64,000 nucleotides of DNA from CAYNRA01 sp046296415 (lineage in GTDB: Bacteria > Bacteroidota > Bacteroidia > Cytophagales > Spirosomataceae), in contig JBKBLN010000001.1 in assembly GCA_046296415.1 (NCBI GenBank), positions 744,001 to 808,000 of the forward strand. The letters run 5' to 3'. The notes beneath the pieces are model-generated. The model searched no databases, had not been told where the DNA came from, and saw nothing but the letters and a program-made list of their open reading frames with translations. Positions 35,223 to 42,986 of this stretch are shown here, one piece after another (position 1 is the stretch's first letter; the number at the start of each line of letters is the position of its first letter). The position numbers were made by a program, and so were the translations under genes.

Positions 35223-35672
35223 TTAAACCTTTCTTTTCAGGTAAGCGGAATAATCAGGTAGTCTAACCTCGTATTCTTGATGCATTAACGGGGAGGAAAA
35301 CAAGAAGTCAGCCGCCGACCGATCACTGGCCATGGGGATATTCCATGTTACCCCCAACCGAAGTAAAGCTTTAATGTCGGGATCATGTGGCTGAGCGGCC
35401 ATGGGATCCCAAAAAAAGATTAATACGTCAATTTCTCCCTGGGCGATCATTGCACCAATTTGTTGATCTCCTCCTAAAGGCCCACTTAAAAGGCGTTGAA
35501 CAGGCACGTCAAGGGCATCCTCTAATAATTGACCGGTAGTCCCAGTAGCAAAAAGTTGGTGCCGAATCAAGCGCTCTCGGTTGTAAACTGCCCAATCAAT
35601 AAGTTCTGATTTTTTATGATCGTGGGCGACCAAGGCGATCCGTTTGCGGGCAGGAAGTATGCGGTGCGTCAT
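35223..35672 (-). CDS. mgsA: Methylglyoxal synthase
   Basis: A 149-residue full-length methylglyoxal synthase. The phosphate-binding and catalytic segments are intact: LVAHDHKKSELI near the N-terminus (His and Lys of the active site), ATGTTGQLL, LSGPLGGDQQIGAMI with the catalytic Asp, and FFWDPMAAQPHDPDIKALLRL, all in order. It converts dihydroxyacetone phosphate to methylglyoxal and phosphate, a cytoplasmic overflow branch from glycolysis. It is divergent from the chelatase-like ATPase gene with ~100 nt between the starts, which must hold both promoters. Confidence 0.95.
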   Translation of the reverse strand: MTHRILPARKRIALVAHDHKKSELIDWAVYNRERLIRHQLFATGTTGQLLEDALDVPVQRLLSGPLGGDQQIGAMIAQGEIDVLIFFWDPMAAQPHDPDIKALLRLGVTWNIPMASDRSAADFLFSSPLMHQEYEVRLPDYSAYLKRKV

Positions 35673-35773
35673 GTGCGATTTTAATTTCGGTAGGATTCAA
35701 AGATAAACCATTTCCTTTGAATCCTCGTTATTAAAACCGTAGGCAAACCAATCCATTTCCCGCACACCAGACT

Positions 35774-37258
35774 ATGCATTCTATTCAAACGTTAGGCCAA
35801 TTAAAAGCCTCCGGTTACGTATCGAAAAGTATCAAGGAAGAACTACGAGATAACCTCATTCAGCGGTTACAAACAAAGCAACCTGTTTTTGACGGTATTT
35901 GGGGATATGAAGAAACGGTCATTCCAGAAGTAGAACGGGCTATCTTGTCCATGCACCATATCAATTTATTGGGTTTGCGAGGCCAGGCCAAAACCCGGAT
36001 AGCCCGCTCGATGGTGGCCTTATTGGATGAATTTGTTCCTGTTGTTGCTGGCTCAGAAATCAATGATGATCCACTTCAACCCCTATCTCGATATGCGATC
36101 GATTTAATCGCACAAAAAGGAGATCAAACGCCAATTGCCTGGCTTCATCGGTCCGAACGGTACAACGAGAAATTGGCCACTCCCGATGTGTCTATAGCCG
36201 ACTTAATTGGGGACGTCGATCCAATCAAAGCGGCTACCCTCAAACTTCCTTACTCCGATGAACGGGTAATTCATTTTGGATTAATTCCCCGGTCTCATCG
36301 TTGTTTGTTTGTTATCAATGAGTTACCCGATCTACAAGCACGAATTCAAGTTTCGTTGTTCAATATTTTGCAAGAAGGTGATATACAAATACGGGGCTTT
36401 AAACTTAGGTTACCTCTCGATATACAGTTTGTCTTCACGGCCAATCCCGAGGACTATACTAACCGCGGAAGTATCGTTACGCCTTTGAAAGATCGAATTG
36501 ACTCTCAAATTGTGACTCATTATCCCAAATCGATCGAAATTGGGAAGAAAATTACCCAGCAAGAAGCTGTCGTGAAAAAGGGACAAAGCAAAATCGCAGT
36601 CCCTGAGGTTATTCAAGATTTAATCGAGGAAATTGCGATGCAGGCTCGTCAGAGTGAATATGTGGATGCCAAATCAGGTGTGTCGGCCCGGATGACCATC
36701 GCAGCGTATGAGAATGTCTTGAGTTCGGCAGAACGCCGCCTTTTGGTGAACAGTGAAACACAAACCACTGCACGCCTGTCAGACGTCTATGGGGCTATCC
36801 CAGCCATTAATGGGAAAATTGAGCTAGTGTATGAAGGCGAAGTAGAAGGGCCTGTCTATGTGGCTCAGCGGTTGATTGGGGATGCTATTCGAGCTCAGTT
36901 TCTGCTTTATTTTCCCGATCCAGAAAAAGAGAAAAAGAAAAAGAATGCCAAAAATCCATATGCTTTGATCACCCAATGGTTTAGTGAAGGAAATACCATG
37001 GATCTGCTACAAGATATGACAGATCGTGAATACCTAGCTAGGTTGCAAAGCATTGATGGGTTATCGGAGTTGGTGGAAGCTTTCCATCCCAATTTAACCT
37101 CCGGCCTGAAAGCTTTTTGGATGGAATTCGCTCTGCATGGCATGGCCGAATTCTCGCTCGTTAGCAAACAAGCATTGGACAATCGAATCCAATTCAAAGA
37201 TTTACTCGATAGCATGTTCGATCCCAATAAAATGAAATTTGATGACGAGGAGGAATGA
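35774..37258 (+). CDS. Magnesium chelatase-like AAA+ ATPase (ChlI-type)
   Basis: A 494-residue AAA+ protein of the magnesium chelatase / MoxR superfamily. Walker A reads GLRGQAKT; the Walker B equivalent is CLFVINELPDL, with Asn-Glu in place of Asp-Glu; sensor 1 is FTANPEDYTNRGS; arginine-finger region follows (LKDRIDSQI). A C-terminal ~150-residue helical part lacks a VWA domain. Bacteroidota carry this gene without making chlorophyll, so it is not a real chelatase; the partner is unknown (a VWA protein is typical but none is adjacent). It may act in remodelling or cofactor insertion. A perfect terminator palindrome overlaps its stop. Confidence 0.85.
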   Translation: MHSIQTLGQLKASGYVSKSIKEELRDNLIQRLQTKQPVFDGIWGYEETVIPEVERAILSMHHINLLGLRGQAKTRIARSMVALLDEFVPVVAGSEINDDPLQPLSRYAIDLIAQKGDQTPIAWLHRSERYNEKLATPDVSIADLIGDVDPIKAATLKLPYSDERVIHFGLIPRSHRCLFVINELPDLQARIQVSLFNILQEGDIQIRGFKLRLPLDIQFVFTANPEDYTNRGSIVTPLKDRIDSQIVTHYPKSIEIGKKITQQEAVVKKGQSKIAVPEVIQDLIEEIAMQARQSEYVDAKSGVSARMTIAAYENVLSSAERRLLVNSETQTTARLSDVYGAIPAINGKIELVYEGEVEGPVYVAQRLIGDAIRAQFLLYFPDPEKEKKKKNAKNPYALITQWFSEGNTMDLLQDMTDREYLARLQSIDGLSELVEAFHPNLTSGLKAFWMEFALHGMAEFSLVSKQALDNRIQFKDLLDSMFDPNKMKFDDEEE

Positions 37259-37278
37259 TATCATTCCTCTTTTTTTTA
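37250..37278 (+). terminator. Terminator overlapping the stop of the chelatase-like gene
   Basis: GAGGAATGAT directly abuts ATCATTCCTC, a 20-nt perfect palindrome (37250-37269), followed by T8; the TGA stop lies inside the left arm. Confidence 0.8.
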
Positions 37279-37458
37279 ATCCATTCCCTTTGAAATCGAG
37301 TCATCATTTCAGACGGTTTAAACTAAATTTCGTTACCCCAAATGGTCATTTCATATCAATATTCACGTTAATTTCACCCAGATATGAGGTCTCATAGTAT
37401 ATTTGCATACTGATATAATGCAATGAATGCTTTAAATAATTGTTTTGATATAAAGATC

Positions 37459-37530
37459 TTACCAGACTAGTAAGGAGGAGTCTGGATTATCGGAAGGGTT
37501 GAATCTTTTAGGTTCAGCCTCTTTTTTTGG
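37459..37530 (+). ncRNA. Small-RNA-like unit, copy 1 (Shine-Dalgarno hairpin plus terminator)
   Basis: A 31-nt element (37459-37489) forms CCAGACT / AGTCTGG, 7 bp, with the loop AGTAAGGAGG, which includes AAGGAGG, the exact complement of the CCUCC anti-Shine-Dalgarno of 16S rRNA. It is followed after 6-7 nt by a terminator hairpin (GGGTTGAA ... TTCAGCCT and T7). There is no start codon or reading frame downstream, so it is not a mere RBS. The -7-like box here is weak (TTGTTTTG at 37440-37447). It is identical to a second unit 161 nt away. Confidence 0.5.
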
Positions 37531-37579
37531 TTGATTGTGGGTAAAAATAGTTCGTTGATTTAGAAATGGAATGCTGGTA

Positions 37580-37611
37580 TTGATTGATCGTAAGAAATCC
37601 ACCTATATTTG
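37580..37611 (+). promoter_or_regulatory. Promoter of small-RNA-like unit 2
   Basis: TTG (37580-37582), 21-nt spacer, TATATTTG (37604-37611), a full Bacteroidota promoter. It ends 11 nt before the first stem base of the hairpin, so the transcript would start close to the hairpin. Confidence 0.6.
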
Positions 37612-37618
37612 ATTTAAC

Positions 37619-37688
37619 ATTACCAGACTAGTAAGGAGGAGTCTGGATTAAAAAAAAGGTTGGACCTCATAGGCCCAACCTTTTTTAT
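37619..37688 (+). ncRNA. Small-RNA-like unit, copy 2 (Shine-Dalgarno hairpin plus terminator)
   Basis: The same 31 nt as unit 1 (37620-37650): stem CCAGACT (37623-37629) / AGTCTGG (37640-37646) with AGTAAGGAGG in the loop. Then a run of A and the terminator AAGGTTGG ... CCAACCTT followed by T6. With the promoter at 37580-37611 the predicted RNA is about 65-70 nt. The terminator also faces the end of sdhB on the other strand. No reading frame is present. Confidence 0.55.
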
Positions 37689-37707
37689 TTGAATTTACTG
37701 TTTTTGC

Positions 37708-38457
37708 TTAGATTCCAGCACTTACCGAAGCACCTAGATATTCACGGTTCAGTCGAGCTATATTCTCCAACGAAATACCCTTCGGACATTCAGCTGAACA
37801 GGCACCTGTATTGGTACAAGAACCGAAGCCCTCTGCATCCATTTGTGCTACCATTTTCAAGGCACGATCTTCCCGTTCTGGTTGGCCTTGAGGAAGAAGT
37901 GAAAGTTGAGAAACCTTAGCTGAAACAAATAGCATAGCTGATGCATTCTTACAAGCTGAAACACAGGCTCCACAACCGATACAAGCCGCTGCCATAAAGG
38001 CTTTGTCTGCATCTTCTTTGGGAATTGGTAGCGAGTTACCATCTTGTGCATTTCCGGTGTTTACCGAGACAAATCCACCCGCAGAAATGATGCGGTCGAA
38101 GGCTGAACGGTCCACAACCAAATCTTTGATGACTGGGAAGGCGGTAGCGCGCCAAGGCTCAACCACAATCGTGTCACCATCTTTGAATGACCGCATGTGT
38201 AGCTGACATGTCGTAACACCCTGAAGGGGTCCATGTGGACGACCATTGATGTGCATCGAGCACATGCCGCAAATTCCCTCACGACAGTCGTGATCAAAGG
38301 CGATAGGCTCTTTGTTTTCTTCGATCAATTGTTCATTCAATACGTCGAACATCTCTAAGAAAGACATATCCTCGGAGATATCAGCCACCTCGTGCGTCTC
38401 GAGGTATCCTTTGGCCCGGCTGTTTTGCTGCCGCCAAACTTTAAGTTTTATGTTCAT
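37708..38457 (-). CDS. sdhB: Succinate dehydrogenase / fumarate reductase iron-sulfur subunit
   Basis: A 249-residue subunit with all three cluster motifs: 2Fe-2S (CREGICGMCSM ... TTC), 4Fe-4S (CIGCGACVSAC) and 3Fe-4S (CTNTGACSAECP). It carries electrons from the FAD of SdhA to the membrane subunit SdhC. I chose ATG 38457; an upstream start at 38517 would overlap the preceding gene and matches nothing. Unlike the common sdhCAB order, a DUF6056 membrane-protein gene stands between sdhA and sdhB, 11 nt ahead of this start. Confidence 0.95.
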   Translation of the reverse strand: MNIKLKVWRQQNSRAKGYLETHEVADISEDMSFLEMFDVLNEQLIEENKEPIAFDHDCREGICGMCSMHINGRPHGPLQGVTTCQLHMRSFKDGDTIVVEPWRATAFPVIKDLVVDRSAFDRIISAGGFVSVNTGNAQDGNSLPIPKEDADKAFMAAACIGCGACVSACKNASAMLFVSAKVSQLSLLPQGQPEREDRALKMVAQMDAEGFGSCTNTGACSAECPKGISLENIARLNREYLGASVSAGI

Positions 38458-38468
38458 ATTTGTACGCT

Positions 38469-39812
38469 TTAATTTTCGATAAACTGAATCGGTTTTTGAT
38501 AGTATTGCGAAAGGCATTTTGCCCAGAGACCATTAGTATTTCGATCCATTTCAGAAAAAAAGATACTGTAGGGTCGATTCTGAAATGGTTGGATCACTAC
38601 AAAAGGTACGTTGGATTTTAACTGACTAATGCGTTGATCCACTTCCATGGCATAGCCAGCATACACACCCCTATACCAATCACGGTACATGAATTTGGTA
38701 TTATGTTGTAAAGTCGTGATGGCAAAAAGGACCCAAGTTATCCACCAAGCAACTTCAGGGAGTAGAAAGGTGGGTAATAATTTGGAGATACGCATCATGG
38801 CATACACCCAACTTAATACAAAAAACAGGTACGTAACATTTAAAACCCGGGGTGGAACACCTCCAATTCCTAAGCTAGACACTAAGTAGGGGCCAAGCAA
38901 ACAACAACCAATCACTCCCAATACATACCACCAAGGTGTGGAAAAGGCTGGATGGTGGATCTTCCATTGGCTTCCGGCAGCGAGTATCAATAGACTTAAA
39001 ACAGATAAGCTCAAGGTCCATTGTGACCACAAAAATCGACCAAGCGAGATACAGGAGTCAAGCACATATGAAATACTCAAGTGGCTGATATCCTCCGATT
39101 GGCGGCCGATATTGGCAGGAGAAAATTTGATTTGGAGGATTCCAAGAAGAGTTAAAACCATTAACAGTACGGTAGAAACCTTTAATTTTTTGGTCTGCCC
39201 TGCCAACCATATCCCCCATGCCCATATCACAACAAAAAGATTTAGGAAGGTCGCCTCAGAAATACCTCCACCTACAAGGACTAAAACAGCCGCCCAAACC
39301 AAGGATTTTTTTGATTCATGCGCAGTGGGTAGGAAGTATAAGACACCTAAAAAGGTAAGCCAGGAAAAGCCATGGATATGGAGGCTTGATTGCCAATATA
39401 AACCCTCTGCCAAACTAGGAAGTGTATCCAAAAAGACAATCCATAACCCGGCTGAGGTAAGAGCAACAGCCCACATTGGCCAACTAGTATACCGCTGGAC
39501 TAATTTCCAAAACAAAAACCCTAAACCTGCCACTGTCAAGAAGGGGAGGAGCTGAAATGTAAGCTGATTTCCCCAGACCATCGAGTTCAGGACATGATGA
39601 AAGAAAATACCTGAATATCGACCATTCACTTGGGTGTAGTAAAGATAAATGGCCTCACCAATTCCATACGTTCGCGCAGTATCTGCAAAACAATAGTCAT
39701 CCACCGTAGTGGCGCGATTGTAGTAGGCCGAAACGGCATGGGGCAGGAAATGAAATCCAACCAAGCCACCGATCCACCAGATAAGATGCGATATGGAAAA
39801 GAGACGTTTCAT
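38469..39812 (-). CDS. DUF6056-like polytopic membrane protein inserted in the sdh operon
   Basis: A 447-residue protein with about eleven membrane segments. The segment after the first helix (ATTVDDYCFADTARTYG, then YYTQVNGRYSGIFFHHVLN) is typical of DUF6056, a family similar to membrane glycosyltransferases of the GT-C fold (Asp-Asp and Arg-Tyr in the first periplasmic loop). It lies between sdhA and sdhB on the same strand, and an intrinsic terminator ends only 3 nt before its ATG. A sugar-transfer role in envelope assembly is likely; no link to succinate oxidation is visible. Confidence 0.75.
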   Translation of the reverse strand: MKRLFSISHLIWWIGGLVGFHFLPHAVSAYYNRATTVDDYCFADTARTYGIGEAIYLYYTQVNGRYSGIFFHHVLNSMVWGNQLTFQLLPFLTVAGLGFLFWKLVQRYTSWPMWAVALTSAGLWIVFLDTLPSLAEGLYWQSSLHIHGFSWLTFLGVLYFLPTAHESKKSLVWAAVLVLVGGGISEATFLNLFVVIWAWGIWLAGQTKKLKVSTVLLMVLTLLGILQIKFSPANIGRQSEDISHLSISYVLDSCISLGRFLWSQWTLSLSVLSLLILAAGSQWKIHHPAFSTPWWYVLGVIGCCLLGPYLVSSLGIGGVPPRVLNVTYLFFVLSWVYAMMRISKLLPTFLLPEVAWWITWVLFAITTLQHNTKFMYRDWYRGVYAGYAMEVDQRISQLKSNVPFVVIQPFQNRPYSIFFSEMDRNTNGLWAKCLSQYYQKPIQFIEN

Positions 39813-39815
39813 GTC

Positions 39816-39848
39816 AAAAATTGCCGTGACTTTCAGAAGTCACGGCAA
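39816..39848 (-). terminator. Strong intrinsic terminator between sdhA and the DUF6056 gene
   Basis: Reading the minus strand, TTGCCGTGACTT and AAGTCACGGCAA form a perfect 12-bp stem with a 4-nt loop followed by T5 (39816-39820). The run of T ends 3 nt before the ATG of the DUF6056 gene (39812). Transcription of DUF6056 and sdhB from the sdh promoter therefore needs read-through. Confidence 0.85.
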
Positions 39849-39855
39849 AAAAGGC

Positions 39856-41850
39856 TTACTTATAGCTACGTTGCGCGATTTTAATATTTTCATACTCCAA
39901 TGGTTCTTTATTCAAGTTCCATTGACTTTCACCTTGGTATTCCCAAGCCGAAACAAACATGAAGTTTTCGTCATCACGCAAAGCTTCCCCTTCTTCTGTT
40001 TGGTATTCTTCACGGAAGTGGCCACCGCATGATTCATTTCGATTCAATGCATCGACACACATCAATTCACCTAACTCGATAAAATCAGCTACGCGGCCCG
40101 CTTTGTCGAGCTCTGGGTTAAATCCGTCTGCCGAACCTAAAATCCGAACATCCGACCAGAATTCCTTCCGTAGATCCTGAATTTCTTGGATAGCTTCTTT
40201 TAATCCTTGCTCGTTCCGTGCCATGCCACATTTTTCCCACATGATTTTTCCAAGACGTTTGTGGAAGGACTCAGGTGATTGCTTTCCTTTGATATTCAAG
40301 AGGGTATTCAATCGCTCCTTAGCAGCTTTTTCAGCTTCTTCGAACGCAGGATGGTCTGTAGGGATGGATTTAGTTCGGATATCGGTAGACAAATAGGCAC
40401 CAATTGTATAAGGAATGACAAAGTAGCCATCGGATAAACCTTGCATTAGGGCTGAGGCTCCCAAACGGTTGGCTCCATGATCGGAGAAGTTGGCTTCACC
40501 CAAAGCATAGAGTCCTGGAACGGTGGTCATCAGGTTGTAGTCAACCCACAATCCCCCCATGGTGTAGTGAACTGCCGGGTAAATACGCATTGGTACTTCG
40601 TATGGATCCTCTCCAGTAATCTGTTTGTACATGTCGAACAAGTTACCATATTCCTCTTTCACGACTTCCTTTCCGAGGCGTACCAATGTGTCCATATCAG
40701 GGTTTTCAATACCTAGCTTGGAAGCCTGAGCACGGCCGTATTTATTGATCAGGTTGTAGCGGAAGTCAAGGTAGACAGCCATTTTGGTAGAACCTACTCC
40801 ATAACCGGCGTCACAACGTTCTTTTGCAGCACGCGAGGCAATGTCGCGAGGAACTAAATTACCGAAAGCAGGATAGCGTCTTTCCAAATAATAGTCGCGC
40901 TCATCTTCTGGGATTTCGTTGGCTGGTCTAGGATCATCCTTCATTTTAGGTACCCAAATACGGCCGTCGTTCCGAAGTGACTCCGACATCAAAGTCAACT
41001 TAGACTGATGATCTCCAGATACTGGGATACACGTCGGGTGAATTTGTGTAAAACACGGATTACCGAAAAATGCCCCTTTTTTGTGTGCTTTCCATGCCGC
41101 CGTGACGTTGCTACCCATGGCATTGGTGGAAAGATAAAATACGTTTCCGTAGCCACCTGTGCAAAGCAATACCGCATGTCCGAAATGTCTTTCCAATTCG
41201 CCAGTCACTAGGTTTCGAGCGATAATCCCTCGTGCCTTGCCATCGATGACGACAACGTCCAACATTTCATGGCGGGCATACATTTTCACCGCTCCTTTAC
41301 CTACTTGACGTTCCAAAGCGGAATAAGCTCCTAAGAGTAACTGCTGACCTGTTTGGCCGGCGGCGTAGAATGTCCGTTGTACTTGTGTGCCACCAAATGA
41401 ACGGTTGCGAAGCATTCCACCGTAATCCCGTGCGAAGGGAACACCCTGAGCCACACATTGGTCGATGATGTTGGCTGATACTTCGGCTAGACGATGCACA
41501 TTGGCCTCGCGCGCACGGTAGTCACCACCTTTGATGGTATCGTAAAACAAACGGTACACACTGTCACCGTCGTTTTGGTAGTTTTTTGCAGCGTTGATTC
41601 CACCTTGTGCTGCAATCGAGTGGGCACGTCGAGGAGAATCTTGAAAACAGAAGGCTTTAACCTGATAACCCAGTTCGGCTAAAGTAGCCGCTGCCGAGGC
41701 CCCAGCCAAGCCGGTACCGACCACGATGATTTCTAGGTTACGCTTGTTGGCTGGGTTCACAAGGGGAACGGTGGACCGATATTGTGTCCATTTTTCCGCC
41801 AAAGGACCCTCTGGAATTTTGGCATCTAACTTATTGGTTCCTACTGCCAT
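39856..41850 (-). CDS. sdhA: Succinate dehydrogenase / fumarate reductase flavoprotein subunit
   Basis: A 664-residue flavoprotein. The N-terminal FAD motif is VVGTGLAGASAAATLAELG, the His that binds FAD covalently is in the HSIAAQGGINAAKNY block, and the dicarboxylate site HYTMGGLWVDY and an active-site Arg region (RLGASALMQGLSD) are present. It is the non-fused Bacteroidota type that works with a single-subunit cytochrome b. It oxidises succinate to fumarate in the TCA cycle and feeds menaquinone. Follows sdhC by 33 nt. Confidence 0.96.
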   Translation of the reverse strand: MAVGTNKLDAKIPEGPLAEKWTQYRSTVPLVNPANKRNLEIIVVGTGLAGASAAATLAELGYQVKAFCFQDSPRRAHSIAAQGGINAAKNYQNDGDSVYRLFYDTIKGGDYRAREANVHRLAEVSANIIDQCVAQGVPFARDYGGMLRNRSFGGTQVQRTFYAAGQTGQQLLLGAYSALERQVGKGAVKMYARHEMLDVVVIDGKARGIIARNLVTGELERHFGHAVLLCTGGYGNVFYLSTNAMGSNVTAAWKAHKKGAFFGNPCFTQIHPTCIPVSGDHQSKLTLMSESLRNDGRIWVPKMKDDPRPANEIPEDERDYYLERRYPAFGNLVPRDIASRAAKERCDAGYGVGSTKMAVYLDFRYNLINKYGRAQASKLGIENPDMDTLVRLGKEVVKEEYGNLFDMYKQITGEDPYEVPMRIYPAVHYTMGGLWVDYNLMTTVPGLYALGEANFSDHGANRLGASALMQGLSDGYFVIPYTIGAYLSTDIRTKSIPTDHPAFEEAEKAAKERLNTLLNIKGKQSPESFHKRLGKIMWEKCGMARNEQGLKEAIQEIQDLRKEFWSDVRILGSADGFNPELDKAGRVADFIELGELMCVDALNRNESCGGHFREEYQTEEGEALRDDENFMFVSAWEYQGESQWNLNKEPLEYENIKIAQRSYK

Positions 41851-41883
41851 GGTTTATCTAGAGTTTATGAAATTAAAGTTGAA

Positions 41884-42663
41884 TCATTTGACCAAGAAAT
41901 ACAACGGCATAGCCGCAAACGCAAGCGGAATCAAGATGGCGAATACCCAAACCCCTACATTTTTAATCAAAGGAGTGTATTTTGGGTGGTTAAGCCCCAA
42001 CGACTGAAAAGCACTTTGAAAACCATGAACCAAGTGGTAAGACAAGGCCACCATCGACAACACATAAAATAAGGCAAGAAGAGGCTGTCGGAAAGATTCG
42101 GCGACCTCTGCATATAAATCTTTGATGATGATGGTTCGCAATCCAGCTTCTTGATCCGAATATTCCACGACCTTCACATCCTGAGTATAACCTTCCTCCA
42201 TTTCACGCTGGCTGATGATCTCCCCCGTTTTTACATCTTCAACATACTCCTTAAAGGGGACATAGCCAAACTTGTAGTCATACCAAAAATCACCCATGTG
42301 AACCGCGATGTAAACCAAAAGAATGGTGCCTAAAATGGCCATGTTGCGGCTTGCCCAACTTGACGAGTTGTTTACCACAGCATACCGCTGAGGACGCGCT
42401 TTTTTGTTTTGAACCTCCAAATACAGCCCCCAAAAAGCGTGGAATAAAATCATGGCATACAAACCATATGAAACAAATTTGATGAGCGGATTGGTCGTCA
42501 TCAATACCGCATAGTTGTTGAAAGCAAAACCGCCATCGGCTTTGAATAACTGCAGGTTACCGACCATGTGAACTATCAAAAAAGTACAAAGGAAAATCCC
42601 TGTTAGGGCCATCAAGACTTTTTTGCCAATCGAACTACTTAAAGTTTTTGTTACCCAAGACAT
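41884..42663 (-). CDS. sdhC: Succinate dehydrogenase cytochrome b subunit
   Basis: A 259-residue five-helix membrane subunit of the b558 type used by Bacteroidota and Bacillus (one polypeptide, no SdhD). Histidines suited for two haem b groups are in helices (FLIVHMVGNLQL, LFHAFWGLYLE, YIAVHMGDFWYDY, HLVHGFQSA). It starts with a short amphipathic segment and is first in the operon. The region 42664-42986 holds its promoter and that of the divergent T9SS gene. Confidence 0.94.
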   Translation of the reverse strand: MSWVTKTLSSSIGKKVLMALTGIFLCTFLIVHMVGNLQLFKADGGFAFNNYAVLMTTNPLIKFVSYGLYAMILFHAFWGLYLEVQNKKARPQRYAVVNNSSSWASRNMAILGTILLVYIAVHMGDFWYDYKFGYVPFKEYVEDVKTGEIISQREMEEGYTQDVKVVEYSDQEAGLRTIIIKDLYAEVAESFRQPLLALFYVLSMVALSYHLVHGFQSAFQSLGLNHPKYTPLIKNVGVWVFAILIPLAFAAMPLYFLVK

Positions 42664-42747
42664 ACTTGTTTCTATTTGTGAAATTGACGTGATAGAAATG
42701 AAACATTAGCGAATAATTACTTGGAATAGTACAAATTATTCTAAGGC

Positions 42748-42778
42748 CAAAAGTAAAGTACAAACCGTTTAGAACCAA
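42748..42778 (-). promoter_or_regulatory. sdhCA promoter
   Basis: On the minus strand TTG (42776-42778), 20-nt spacer, TACTTTTG (42748-42755), an exact Bacteroidota match, 85 nt ahead of the sdhC start. For the divergent gene on the plus strand a TATATTTG -7 box is at 42919-42926 with no clear -33 partner. Confidence 0.6.
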
Positions 42779-42986
42779 TTTAATTTACTTTTTTTTCAAT
42801 TCTATGCTTGTTGTTTTTTTCTATTTTGGCTAACCCTATGTTCTATTTTTTTGTTTGATCTTACGTAAGAATCTCGGTTAAATTGGTCCCAATCTGCACC
42901 CGAGCGGTTTTTTCGACCTATATTTGTATAAATAGGTTAAATTAGACGTTACCTTTCATATTCGATCACCTTAGTCTGCACTCCCA

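Noticed and set aside
37459..37650. Two identical 31-nt repeats as a CRISPR array
   Set aside because: Only two copies separated by about 130 nt, each followed by its own terminator and, in copy 2, preceded by a promoter; no cas genes.
38938..39555. A 205-codon open frame on the plus strand inside the DUF6056 gene
   Set aside because: It lies antisense to a clear membrane-protein gene, has no ordinary protein features and is explained by the codon bias of the real gene.
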